From Hyphodiscus hymeniophilus (taxonomy: Eukaryota; Ascomycota; Leotiomycetes; Helotiales; Hyphodiscaceae), in assembly GCA_016508695.1 (NCBI GenBank), contig VNKQ01000005.1:1116001-1180000 (forward strand): DNA of 64,000 bases. Direction: 5' to 3'. Position 1 is the stretch's first letter, and each line of letters opens with the position of its first letter. Of this stretch, positions 25,335-35,640 are shown one piece after another. The notes beneath the pieces were generated by a model. The model did no database searches, had not been told where the DNA came from, and saw nothing but the letters and a program-made list of their open reading frames with translations. Made by a program: the position numbers and the translations under genes.

Positions 25335-25742
25335 CGAAAGGCTTATATCATACTGGAATTTCCGGTGTTAGCATCTTGCTGAGGAGAGGCTTGACAGACA
25401 AGAAGAGAAGGCTCAGATTGAAGTCAGAGATCTTGGTGTTAGACATCAGAAACTCTCTACGAATAGAGACTTTAAGGTAATACATGCTATTTTGGTACAT
25501 CATACAAGGCAATTGGGTGTAATAGACAATGGGATGAGACTTACCAGGAGTGTCTTGGGGAAAGCTGTTGTGTCAAAACGCTCCGAGCTTTTCCATTCTA
25601 TTGAGATTTTTGAGCACGAACCACGTCACGTGCGACCGTGGTTCTCAAGCAAAAAAGTGTCGCGTCGTCGAACAGCCTTTCATCTGAAATTTTATACAGC
25701 TTGCGATTGACTTGGAAGTATCCCCAGAGCTTAGGGGAAACA
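25335..25742. promoter_or_regulatory. Bidirectional promoter region, MoaD / RNase II
   Basis: 408-bp divergent spacer. No specific site recognised; contains CACGTCACGTG-like sequence at about 25621-25632. Confidence 0.4.
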
Positions 25743-28700
25743 ATGCTGAGAGGTCCAAATTTCCGGAGAACGGCATCACAACCACACATCTGCTTGAGGT
25801 GCTTGGTGAAACTTAGTGTGGGATATGTTGATGGAAGTCGATCATTGGCAGCCAAGCGCCCGTCGATTTCCCGGAAGCGTTCAAGGCATCGAATTGTTCA
25901 CACAGGAAACAGATCGTTCAGCTGTTCTACGTATAATGTAAGTTCCTCGCTGCTTCAACTAGATTAAGCCTGACGTGGTGAATTAGAAACATGGAGAAGT
26001 TCAATCTATCGAAACCTCATCCCTTCCACCTCCCGAGAAACCCAATCCACCGAGCATAAGACAACGTCTACATGAATGGGAGCTTGCGCAGGTGCCTTCT
26101 AGTCTAATAATCCAGGGGATTGAGAAGGTACAGCTGGGAGTGGTTCTCAATAATTTGACACACACGGACAATGGTGACCATCGTATCGAGCTCGATGAAG
26201 ACGAAACAGAAAACGATGCACCTTTGATACTCTATGACGATTTGGTTGATGTTGGCGATAGACGTGGATTTCTTCTACCGGGAGACCTGGTAGAGCTCAG
26301 GTATTTCAAGACCTTTCGCCTTCCTCTCGTTGACCCTAGACGCTAATGCGGAAATAGGGCAGTCGTTGGTCAAGCCGAACAACTTGCTATTTACGTACGC
26401 GAAGTAGAAAACCAGTCTCAATTTTATACGATGTCAGGAAAATGGATTCACCGGTCTTCTCAGTCTGTCCATTTCTTCGTCCCTCATTTCGTGGACTCCC
26501 AGGAGCTCGATGACATACTCCCATATCTTCCAACGACAGATGTTTCAAGCACTCTACGAGACAAGCTCCAAGATCTTCCTCCATCTGTTCCCAGGGATGC
26601 CGGTAAAGCCCTCATTCGTAAGATGCTGAAATTCTGGGCAGCATCGGATGCCGAGTACCAAGCATCATCTCCTAATCTAGACAACGCCCATGAGCGGGTT
26701 GCCCACAACTCTAGATTTAGCTATGCCACACTCGAAGAGATCGCCAAGAGAATATTGCCTGCCACATCTCCAGAGATAGAGCGCGGAACTATCCCCCCCA
26801 CATTCTTTACGCTGTCCATCGATCGCTTTTCCGTGACGACGTAGGTTTTCGACCTCAGACAAAAGGTACCCTTCGAGCTGGTGGTCAGTATGAGATAAGC
26901 CCATTGAAAGAAGTCAAAATTATCAATCTAGCTCGTGACTATGTTCGATTGCATCGACAAAGCGAAGCTAGGAAAGCATCTGGAACCAGTCCTCATTCAG
27001 TTTCAGTGCTCGAGCAATTTGCGATAAGAATGCGAAACCTCATCGATCTCAGCCGGAAAACACAGCCATTCACTGTCTACGGCACAATCTTGCCTTCAGA
27101 ACTCCGGAAAGAGGATTACTCCAATCAAACCAGGCTTACAGAACTGCGCGACGGAGCACTTGACGGACTCGCCGGATCTTTTATTCTGTTTCTGGAATCC
27201 TGGGTCGCTCTGTCGTCTTTCGGGTATTCGTCGTCTTTGAATGGCATTGGGTCTGAAATTTTACGCGCTATACAAAGATATGACGAGGCGAATTTGGATA
27301 GGACTACGGGTTGGACTTTTCTGCAAGAGATAGGACAAGTTGCACCATGGGAGAATCGACTCTCTTATGAGCTGAGGCTTCCAGGCGTTGGTCGAAGGCT
27401 TAAAGATCACGTTCTCCCACAACCCCCTACTAGAGCTAGTCTCAAGGACAGTCTAAAGGGTCTGCGAAAAGATTTTCATCACCTGCCTGTCTTTTGTATT
27501 GACGATCCTGGTGCTCATGAAATAGATGATGGTATTTCGATCGAGGCTACTGATATTCACGATGAATATTGGGTCCATGTCCATACTGCGGACCCTAGCT
27601 CCTATTTGACTGTGGGCAGTGAGGCTGCTGATTACGCTGAAACTTTCATCGAGAACGTCTATATGCCCGAGCAAGCATACAGCATGATTCCACCAGACAC
27701 TGTTATGAGTCACTTCAGTCTTGCTCCAGGGCGGCCTACAATGACATTCAGCGCCAGGATGAACAAAACTGGGCACATTATTGACATGAAAATAACGCCT
27801 GGGAGGATTAAGCAAGTGCTTTATCTCTCTCCGGCAGCACTGCAACAGGCCGTGCACGGAACACCCTCTACTGATATGGAGGAAATTCGAGCTGTAGGAT
27901 CAGCCGTGCCGGATTCGGCCAAAACCTTGCATCGTAGGACAATGATGGAGAGCCATGAACTCTCAGACTCAGCTAGAGCTGAACTTCAACTGCTAGATGA
28001 GATTGGCGCCGCACATGCTGCGATTTTGCGTGCGAGAGGCGGTGTGGATCAAAATTTCCCACCCAGACCGAAAATAGCAGTGCAAGTTCATGAGAAAAGC
28101 AGAGGAATTCACGGCGACAGCCCTAGAATCGCACTTTCAACAGTTGGGGTTGCTACTGAGTCGAACACACGACCAAACCAAGGGAATCTTGTCCAGTCTT
28201 TCATGCTTGTCGCTGCTCAAGTAGCTGCGAGATGGTGCAATGATAGAGGAATACCGGTACCTTATCGTGTTACGCCTCGAAATCCAGCTAAGGAGGATCC
28301 TTCCGACTTCTTCATTCGGGAAGTGCTGCCTTCACGCGCTGTAAATGGCATGGCACCCATCGAAGTCACATCAGAGTACCTTCGCCTAATCGGTGGCGTT
28401 CTTCCTTCAATTACTCCTGGCCCTCACGCCGCGGTCGGTGTCGATATGATGGCGAGGTGTACAAGCCCTTTGAGAAGGTTTACAGATCTACTAGTGCATT
28501 GGCAAATAGGGTCTACATTATTGGAAGAGGCTCGTTTGGGCCAGTCTCTTGTCGGCAACACAAGAGACGACTTTCTTCCGTTTAGCAAAGCTCGTGTTGA
28601 GGCGCTCTTACCGCGTATTGATACGCGCGAAAAGCTCATCAAACATGCCCAGAAGGAAGCAGATCGACAGTGGTTGTGCATTTTCCTTCTTCGAGCGTGG

Positions 28701-28925
28701 CAACTCAAGGAAACGGAACTTCCACCTACAATGCCCTTCCTCGTACGGAGAATCAGCATTGATGAAGGCAAGATCTTTGGAATGTTGACGGACTTCTCGA
28801 CACGAGCACATTGTTCTATTCTAGATGAGATGGATTTGGAGAAGATCCAATTAGGAGAGACTCTTGATGTTGAATTGGACCATATAGACGTGTACGAACG
28901 CAAGATACAAGTCAAAATCGTTTGA
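25743..28925 (+). CDS. DSS1: Mitochondrial RNase II-family exoribonuclease (Dss1/CYT-4-like), frame broken at a C7 run
   Basis: Exons 25743-25937, 25987-26300 and 26358-28925; about 1025 aa if frames are joined. The Arg/Ser-rich N-terminus (MLRGPNFRRTASQ...) looks like a mitochondrial presequence. The RNB domain has FCIDDPGAHEIDDGISIE and MARCTSPLRRFTDLLVHW, the metal-binding and substrate-channel motifs. This family forms the catalytic subunit of the mitochondrial degradosome and processes mitochondrial RNAs. Exon 3 is not one frame. Up to about 26799 the frame reads ...EERGTIPP-like sequence; from 26799 the -1 frame continues with HILYAVHRSLFRDDVGFRPQ. The switch coincides with a run of seven C at 26793-26799, where eight C would restore frame. 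No intron can explain it, as no suitable GT lies in the 26721-26845 overlap of open frames. Sequencing error, mutation and programmed shifting are all possible. Confidence 0.85.
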
Positions 28926-29578
28926 CGGTTGGAAGTACATGAGGAATTGGATTTGCAGTCCTGAATCGATGGATAATTCACCCTGGCTTTCACATTTTAC
29001 AACATGCCTTTGGAAAGAGATGAGTTTTCGAACATCGTGGAAATACAAACGGATCTCAACGCCTTTATCAAGACTCTAAACACCTTGAGACGAACATAGT
29101 GACCGAGTTCGAAATATCGTCTTTTGGAGAACCAATTGAGATTGTCTCGGTCATTTCTGACTTGAGCGCAGCGGAAAGGCAAGACGCTATAAAGTGTAAA
29201 CGAGATCCGCATTTGGGGGTTTGCCTTGCTCGTCAATAATGCAGTCCAGGATCCCCGTATCGACAACTTCCTTGGCGGGTCGCATGTGCAATCAAGGTCC
29301 GAGCGCAAGGCGCAAGGGTACCTAATCAATATTTACGGAGTATGAAGAGTCCATTGTGACTCCGTATCCGTAAGAAGAGAAAGTGCTCGTAGGAATTGAA
29401 TTTAACATATTACTTTCTTATTTCCCTATTTTCATGCCTGATCTTTTCGTTCTCAGCGCTCTCTCAACTCTTGTCTGCTTGTTGTTCTTAATTGCTGAAT
29501 TATAAATTCGTTCATTCATAGCCGCCCGACCACATCTGTCAAACTGCTTGCCATATTGAACCACGAAACATCCACAAT
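28926..29578. other. Intergenic
   Basis: 3' flank of the RNase II gene and presumed promoter of the GNAT gene. No other feature seen. Confidence 0.5.
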
Positions 29579-30370
29579 ATGCGCATCCAAAAAACCTCAG
29601 CTTCATCACTCGCGTCTCCAAAAGCATCTCGTTCCAAAATCATCATTCGCCAAGCTCACCTCTGGGAGGCACCGGCCCTCGGCAAAATCGCTGCGGCAAG
29701 CTACGACATTTATCCAAAGACGCTCAGTTCCTGGCTCAATCCCTACCGTCACAAATACTGGGGCGACTACGAGGGCGGCTTCATCGAGAGGCAATGGCAA
29801 CGGAGTTTCAATCCCCGCATCCTGACTTTCGTAGCTGTTGACGCTGACGCTCCTAACGTGCCCGTGGGCTATGTGGGATTCGATCGCAAGGGCTCAGATG
29901 ACGGTGCAAAGCGACTGATCGCTAGCCAAGATACCTATCTTCTACGGATTCTGGGATGGATATTCTGGATCTATTATCTGATAAAGTCTTGGGTTGTAGG
30001 GAAGAGTCGTGCTAACGATCCTGAGCGTTTGAGGGAGTTCAACGCTGCTAACGCGGAAACGGAGACGGACTACTGGGCGTCCGAGGGCAGGCAGAATAGG
30101 TGGCATGTTCTGAGCATGGTGGTCAAGAAGGACTGGCAGAAGAGGGGTATCGGGTCGATGCTGATGGCAGAGGTGATTGCGCGGTCGGAGGAGGAGGGGG
30201 TCATTGTTGGGTTGGAGGCGAGCGAGCAGGGAGAGCCTCTTTATAGGAGAGTGGGGTTTGAGTTGTTGGCTAGATTCAAGCCTATCTTTGCGGTCATGAC
30301 TGATGCAGATCCGAATGTCGGAGGGCATTTCATGTACACGCCGAAGAAGTTGAGAAAAGAGAAGGCTTAG
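29579..30370 (+). CDS. GNAT-family N-acetyltransferase
   Basis: A single exon of 263 aa. After a Ser/Lys-rich N-terminus the GNAT fold starts with IIIRQAHLWEAPALGKIAAA (strand and helix 1). Acetyl-CoA-binding motif A is visible as LSMVVKKDWQKRGIGSMLM (Q/R-X2-G-X-G/A form), followed by GLEASEQGEPLYRRVGFELL, the usual strand-helix end of the domain. A hydrophobic stretch ILGWIFWIYYLIKSWVV lies mid-protein in an insertion and may be an amphipathic helix. Acceptor substrate unknown: fungal proteins of this type are annotated only by domain. The start is the first ATG, at 29579. Confidence 0.85.
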   Translation: MRIQKTSASSLASPKASRSKIIIRQAHLWEAPALGKIAAASYDIYPKTLSSWLNPYRHKYWGDYEGGFIERQWQRSFNPRILTFVAVDADAPNVPVGYVGFDRKGSDDGAKRLIASQDTYLLRILGWIFWIYYLIKSWVVGKSRANDPERLREFNAANAETETDYWASEGRQNRWHVLSMVVKKDWQKRGIGSMLMAEVIARSEEEGVIVGLEASEQGEPLYRRVGFELLARFKPIFAVMTDADPNVGGHFMYTPKKLRKEKA

Positions 30371-30799
30371 ATGGGAATGATGATGGAAGACTTGGAATGT
30401 AGACTGGGAGGCGTCAAGATGGTGTTGATGAGGCATATTTGGAATTGACTTGAAGCAAAACGTCATGCCGCTTGACGTGTTCTTTTGGAAAGTGAGCGTC
30501 TTCTTTCGAGGTGACTGAGGTCTCTCACTCGAGACTGATAGATCTTTGATCTTTGTGATTGGATGCTACACATATTGTATGCTGCTTACACATCCTTTTC
30601 ATCCACTCACCCCCTCTGCCCCTGGAGCTCCTTCTTTTGACGTTGGCCATGTAGCTCCATCTTCCCTCTCTCTCTATCTCTCTTGCGCGCCGTCCCCCCA
30701 CCTATCCAACCGTATATAATGCCTCCAAGTCTATATGCCCCGTCTTTGCCGTGTAACCTCATTGATCATAAAACGCCATGTCTTCATCCATCTTTCTCT
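30371..30799. other. Intergenic, convergent
   Basis: Contains a short CT-rich run near 30664-30681. Nothing else seen. Confidence 0.45.
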
Positions 30800-31109
30800 T
30801 CATTTCTCTTTCCTAGACCGTGTAGTGAAGTACCATCCGCAGATGGCACCAGCCACAATCACAACCACAACAGCCGTTGTGATCGATACGCAAAGAACCC
30901 GGCACCGTCGCTTCTCTTTATGTTGTTGGATGAGCCATCGATCCCTGTGCTTGTCAGTCTTGGCCTCGAGGCGGATCTAACGATGATCGCCAAATGAGTT
31001 GGAAGACGTACTTTGAATCAATACTCTCTCCAGAACCTCTTTCCGAGTCCGCCTGGTGAGCTGCCGTCGAGAACCGTTTCCAAAATGCGGGATCCCTCAC
31101 CAATCCCAT
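30800..31109 (-). CDS. Small single-pass membrane protein (80 aa), unknown function
   Basis: Exons 31109-31012 and 30944-30800 (intron 30945-31011, GTACGT...CTGAC...CAG, 67 nt); 80 aa. The N-terminal half is polar and begins MGLVRDPAFWKRFSTAAHQA. The second exon has a basic stretch (QQHKEKRRCRVLC) followed by a strongly hydrophobic segment (TTAVVVVIVAGAICGWYF) and the basic tail TTRSRKEK. This is the layout of a C-terminally anchored small membrane protein. The WKRFS...H start and the basic-TM end look familiar from short fungal membrane proteins, but I cannot name a family. Exon choice was fixed by phase: only the CAG ending at 30945 restores a frame running into the TM segment. Confidence 0.65.
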
Positions 31110-31562
31110 CTCTGGCGGTGGCTGTGACAGCGGTCGTGTGAAATGGACTTGTGCGAGAGGTGAAGGAAGTGGGACCTTCGGTCGTTGGGGCCGATTACCC
31201 ATCTCGAAGGTTCTGTGAAGCGATGAAGGAGATGGCCGAGCGAATGTGGTTTGAATTCAGGGTTTCCGTCATGCAGATTGGGACGAGGTATCTGAGGAAT
31301 CCGAGAAGATCGACAATCGCGAGAGCGTCGCGTTCTTCCTCCGCCTTTCAACCCAAAGAGTGACGGGCAAGCGATCGGAGAAAAGAGCGTACTTGACTTT
31401 TAAAACGAGCGTGTACGCCTTCCAAGTTCAACTGAGACGTGATGAGGTGACTTTATCTGCAGAAAGAGAAAAGGAATGGCTTGCAGTAAGAAACAAACAA
31501 ACAAACAAACAAACACTTCGCACCGGTAGGAATACGGAGGTATTCTCTCGCAGCCATGGGTA
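31110..31562. other. Intergenic with (AAAC)6 microsatellite
   Basis: Six AAAC units at 31491-31514. No gene is supported here. A longer antisense ORF crossing this region (31453-32043) uses a frame that is not the protein-like one. Confidence 0.5.
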
Positions 31563-31994
31563 CTAAAGCCACACATATAGACAGGCTCCTTCGAGAGAAA
31601 CCGTGACGAAGCAGACCGGAAGTCCCAAGAGGAAGCCCACTCTCACGCTGGGATCTTTCTGTACTATTTCGAAATTGCCAATCAGGTAGTGATATGCAAG
31701 TATTGCATGCAAGCACAGCCATGCCGTTAAGCCATTGCCGAGATTGAGGAACGTTTTCCTGGGCCAGAAGGAAAGCTTGTCTTCCTTGAAGAAGTAACAG
31801 GAGGAGTGCTGATTGGTTGTGTAGGCGAAAAGTGTAGGATGAAAACTCGTTAAATTGCGGTGGAGCGAGATGAAGTTCTAGATTTGGCGATGACAGACCA
31901 ATTGGAGACTTGGAATTGGTGGACGCGGCACGCTGCTCGCCGCTCGGAGAGACGCGCGTAAGGAGAAGGACTTCATTGGGCCATGAGAGAGCAT
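31563..31994 (-). CDS. Small membrane protein, possibly mitochondrial (about 125 aa)
   Basis: The secure part is 31877-31563: 104 codons with clear protein character, including YFFKEDKLSFWPRKTFLNLG, GLTAWLCLHAILAYHYLIGN and VRVGFLLGLPVCFVTVSLEG, i.e. two probable hydrophobic segments, ending LYVWL. An exon must precede it, since the frame has no ATG. The best fit is 31994-31932 (MLSHGPMKSFSLRASLRAASS, Arg/Ser-rich and presequence-like) joined through a GTGCCG...CTAG intron of 54 nt. The first exon and its donor are uncertain. No family recognised. If the presequence is right, an inner mitochondrial membrane location would be plausible. Confidence 0.45.
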
Positions 31995-32262
31995 GTAGAG
32001 AGTAGAGGAAGATTGAGACCCGTGCGATTTGTATCACTTGCATCTGTGCGCGAGGATGTGTAAACGATACTTTTCAGGGGCTGAAAAGGGGAGAAGGCTG
32101 AAGCCAATCCCCGGGCCCTTATCGCGCGTTTACGGTAAGCGATAAGAAATCTGCACAAGGCTGAGCTGGACTGCGTATTTGAAATGGCCACTCAACAAAC
32201 TTTTGGTGATTTCATCGCTGTCATTTACTTTTGATCACTTTCGCCACCATCAACAAGTCAGA

Positions 32263-33107
32263 ATGGGGAGCCTAAACCCCACCGATTCCCCCTACTGGCA
32301 GATCAACGTCCCTGTATCTCTCCGCACCGCAGACTGCCCCGCCTTCCTCCTGGACCTCAGCGCCAAAGACAAAGGCATAATCAGCACGCCCGACTCTCAA
32401 TACCACGTCCTCACGTGGCCGGAAGTGCAATTGATCATCAGCCGGAACCGGATCGACCTCTTCCAACGCGTACCCTCTGAACTGCGGCGGTATCTGGCTT
32501 ACAATTGGGAGCTCAGGCAAAAGTATGGGTCGGTGATGGAATTCGTGCTGCAGGAGAGATTGGGCTGGGAAGTACCCATCGCAGCCGAGGGGAAGCCGTT
32601 CGAGGAGAAGACGGATATCAAGGTGTTGTGGAATGATTGGCCGTACGGCATTGACGAGCGTATCGTGCATCTGGGTAGGCTGGGGATCTCAAATTCCTTT
32701 CTGGCAGTGTCGAGGGCGCAATGAGACACGTTTGGGGACACAGACTTTGGGTGATGATTCCAAGTGCAGCAATTACTGACTGCACTGTCATATTAGTTGT
32801 TTGGACAAAGTTCGAATTGGAGGATGACCCAAAGACTGACGATTTGACGGAAGAGGCAAGAGCGAAGATCAATGAATATGTGGATGAGGTTTTTGGGAAG
32901 AGGGCCGGGAAGGAAAATGTAGGTATTCAATGTTCGGCAAGACGACTTTGCAATGCTCATGAACGGCAGGTCATCTGGTTCAAAAATTGGAAGAGTTTGA
33001 AGAGCGTTCATGCTGTTGAGCACTTTCATGTCATGCTCTTTGACCCAGATCCGGACTTTGTGAGGGAAATAACGAATGGGGATGTCCCACTAAGCAGGAA
33101 AGTCTGA
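32263..33107 (+). CDS. DUF3605 protein (N-acetylglucosamine-induced protein 1-like)
   Basis: Exons 32263-32674, 32797-32918 and 32970-33107; 223 aa. It starts MGSLNPTDSPYWQINVP. The DUF3605 core includes DIKVLWNDWPYGIDERIVHL, VVWTKFELEDDPKTDDLT and the end VEHFHVMLFDPDPDFVREIT. Fungal proteins of this type are known from a Candida gene induced by N-acetylglucosamine; their biochemical role is unknown. Both introns keep phase (phases 1 and 0). No membrane segment or signal peptide is visible, so it is likely cytosolic. Confidence 0.85.
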
Positions 33108-33436
33108 AGGATGGGGGGGGGGGGGAGTAGATGTTTAAAAGACATCATATTTTGGCAGGATAGAAACGTTGTGTAGATCTGATTATTTACATTTTTTGGA
33201 AAGCTTGAGTAAGGCGGTTAGCTTAGAGATTTTCAGCAAAACCTAGAAGGTCAGTGGCAGAACTACATCGGTTGCATGATTCCACATTTTCTACATTGTC
33301 GCCTACTTATTGTACAAATGTATTGAGATTCAAGCATCTATAGCCAGACCTGGGTATCTGCAGGATCCTTTAACGCCACCCTCTTCTGGACCATGGCGCC
33401 ACGCCTTCTCCAAGATCAATCCGTGTAGTTTGCCAA
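33108..33436. other. Intergenic with G13 homopolymer
   Basis: A run of 13 G at 33113-33125 directly follows the DUF3605 stop codon; such runs are prone to assembly length error. Nothing else seen. Confidence 0.5.
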
Positions 33437-34858
33437 TCAGTATTCCATCGCAATTCCCACACCCTCTTCTCTGTCCCTTCGAAGTTGCTCATCATATGCT
33501 TCTCGCTCCTCCTTTAATCTATCTTCCACTTCATCCTTCAACCCAGTCAGATCAGGTGGCATATACATGCTTTGGACGCTCGGAGCTGCGTTCACGAACC
33601 GAAGTTGCTCTGTTATAGATCGAACAATTTCGTCGATTTTCTTTTGCGAATTTCTATTTGGCCGTGGATCGCCAAGAATCTGTTCCAGAGTAGGGAACAG
33701 TGTATCGTGACGAAAATGACTCCTGTATGGTGTATGCTTCGGAATAATGGGGTCGATAGTGTCTGCGCACCCGATGGCGATGCTAGTTTCGTGGGCCCAA
33801 GCTCGTGCGACGTTGCGAGGTGTGTAGCCACCACCACCAACGAGCAGCAAAGGTATGTTGAGAGACTTGCAGTATTCAACACACTTACCATGACCTTGTA
33901 CCTGCACGTTGAAACGACCAAGACGATCTCCTGCTAGTGAATCCGCACCGCATTGAAGGACGATCGCATTAGGCCGGAAACGATCTACGCACATTCCAAC
34001 GATGTGTTTGAACAGCCACGTATATTGGTCATCGTCGATACCATCGTTCAAAGGAACATTGACCGCATGATGGGCCCCAGGATTGCCCTCACTATCTGGG
34101 CCTGTTCTATCAAGGTCACCAGTACCAGGGAAGAAGTTCAGTGCATCATATTTGTGCATTGAGACGGTCATGACTCGGTCCGTAGACCAGAAAGCTTCTT
34201 CCACTCCATCTCCATGGTGGACATCTATATCGACGTAGAGAACCCTTGGGTGTTTCCGTAGAAGTTGTAGTATTGCTAAGACAATGTCGTTCGCATAGCA
34301 AAATCCAGATGCCTCGGCTTTTTTCGCGTGATGTAGACCACCCGACCAATTAATGGCGATGTCAGACTCGTTGTTGCAGAGCTTGCGCGCTGCGTCAATC
34401 GATGCCCCCGAGTACATTGCACAATAGTTGAATAATCCTTCGAATATAGGGCAATCGGAGCCTCCAAGATTGTAGTCCTTCGGGTCGGAGTCATCTGGAA
34501 TCGCAACCTTGGCGGTTCTGAGATACTCGAGATAGTCTTTACTATGGAAATCTTCCATTTCTTCCTCTGAAGCCGGTCGTGAGACGTAGGTATCCATGGC
34601 AGCATGCATCCCGTAAGACATGATAAGACTTTTTGCCAACGTCAGGCGCCAAGGTTTCATAGGATGTGAATGTCCAAAGTGATGTTTCTCGATCTCGGGA
34701 TTCGAATGCCACGACACATTATATCCCTTAGGCTTCACAATACCACAATCCAAGATCCTGTGTCTAACGCTTGCCAGGAAAGCTGCATTTTGAGGGTCTT
34801 CTGGCTGCCCGAGGGGAACACCATACTCCTGTACGATGTTATTTGTCGAGTAAACCAT
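33437..34858 (-). CDS. HOS2: Class I histone deacetylase, Hos2 type
   Basis: A single exon of 473 aa. The arginase/HDAC fold carries SDIAINWSGGLHHAKKAEAS, YVDIDVHHGDGVEEAFWSTD (Zn-binding Asp and His), LQCGADSLAGDRLGRFN (second Zn-binding Asp) and LLLVGGGGYTPRNVARAW. NAAPSV near the end matches the GAPSV element of yeast Hos2. Hos2 is the deacetylase of the Set3 complex, acting on H3/H4 at transcribed genes in the nucleus. I start at ATG 34858. The frame is open slightly further upstream without another ATG, so a short 5' exon cannot be excluded. It is divergent from the ING gene over 0.78 kb. Confidence 0.93.
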   Translation of the reverse strand: MVYSTNNIVQEYGVPLGQPEDPQNAAFLASVRHRILDCGIVKPKGYNVSWHSNPEIEKHHFGHSHPMKPWRLTLAKSLIMSYGMHAAMDTYVSRPASEEEMEDFHSKDYLEYLRTAKVAIPDDSDPKDYNLGGSDCPIFEGLFNYCAMYSGASIDAARKLCNNESDIAINWSGGLHHAKKAEASGFCYANDIVLAILQLLRKHPRVLYVDIDVHHGDGVEEAFWSTDRVMTVSMHKYDALNFFPGTGDLDRTGPDSEGNPGAHHAVNVPLNDGIDDDQYTWLFKHIVGMCVDRFRPNAIVLQCGADSLAGDRLGRFNVQVQGHGKCVEYCKSLNIPLLLVGGGGYTPRNVARAWAHETSIAIGCADTIDPIIPKHTPYRSHFRHDTLFPTLEQILGDPRPNRNSQKKIDEIVRSITEQLRFVNAAPSVQSMYMPPDLTGLKDEVEDRLKEEREAYDEQLRRDREEGVGIAMEY

Positions 34859-35640
34859 CTCCGTCACCAATCCTCATCCACCTGCATGGGGTATAGGTCT
34901 GCCAGCCAAAACACCTCTCTCGGTACGACCAGATATTGGGCGACGTATAATTCGAGTCACTTTCACAGTGGCGGTTCAGCTATTCGACTCGAATGGCGGA
35001 TAACAGATATCTCGAGGTCGATTTCGTATGAAGAAGACGCTTTTAAGGGTAGAGAATCAAGTCTGACAATCGATTATCAAGTATATTGCTGGTGGGGGTC
35101 GGTTTTAACGATCTCTTCTAGTCCGTGCTACAGGCTGGGATTCGAGTCGTGAAAAGGTCAAGGGAGGTTCATGGGATTGGCGTGGGCGTTGAACGGAGCG
35201 CTTGATACCTAGTTCTCCTCCTGCTGATGACCAAATATTTAAAGCTGTTCAGAGCAATCCACAGTATCTTCGAGGGTGTGTTGAGTAGATTCTGATCAGG
35301 ATGTCGTTCTGCGCAATGAGGAGGCTCCCAAGTCAGTCGGCTGCATTTCTGGAAGTGGTCAAGCGAGGCACTAGCGCAAGGCTGAGATCTCTAAGAGGGA
35401 AGGCGACTCTCCCGGTCGTCTTCCATTTATTTCCCTGCCACTTCATTTTCCATCAAGACGGCATTCACGCCATCGCCCATTCAAGCGCAAGGAGCTGCAA
35501 GGCTGCAAAATTTTCTCTCAGGTGAGCAAGACCTCAACGAATTATTCGTTTACACCTTCCCTGTATCTTTGAGTCGCTTTCTCTCGCGTTTGCGTTTACA
35601 CATCGTCTTTCGCGCCACCTCCCCACAACCATTAACAACC
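34859..35640. promoter_or_regulatory. Divergent promoter region, HOS2 / ING gene
   Basis: 782 bp between two chromatin-factor genes. No specific element identified. A pyrimidine-rich leader precedes the ING start. Confidence 0.4.

Noticed and set aside
31453..32043. 196-codon minus-strand ORF
   Set aside because: Its 3' half is out of the frame that encodes a protein-like membrane segment; treated as a shadow frame.
33113..33125. G13 run as a functional G-quadruplex
   Set aside because: A single homopolymer with no spaced G-tracts; more likely a length-unstable run or assembly artefact.
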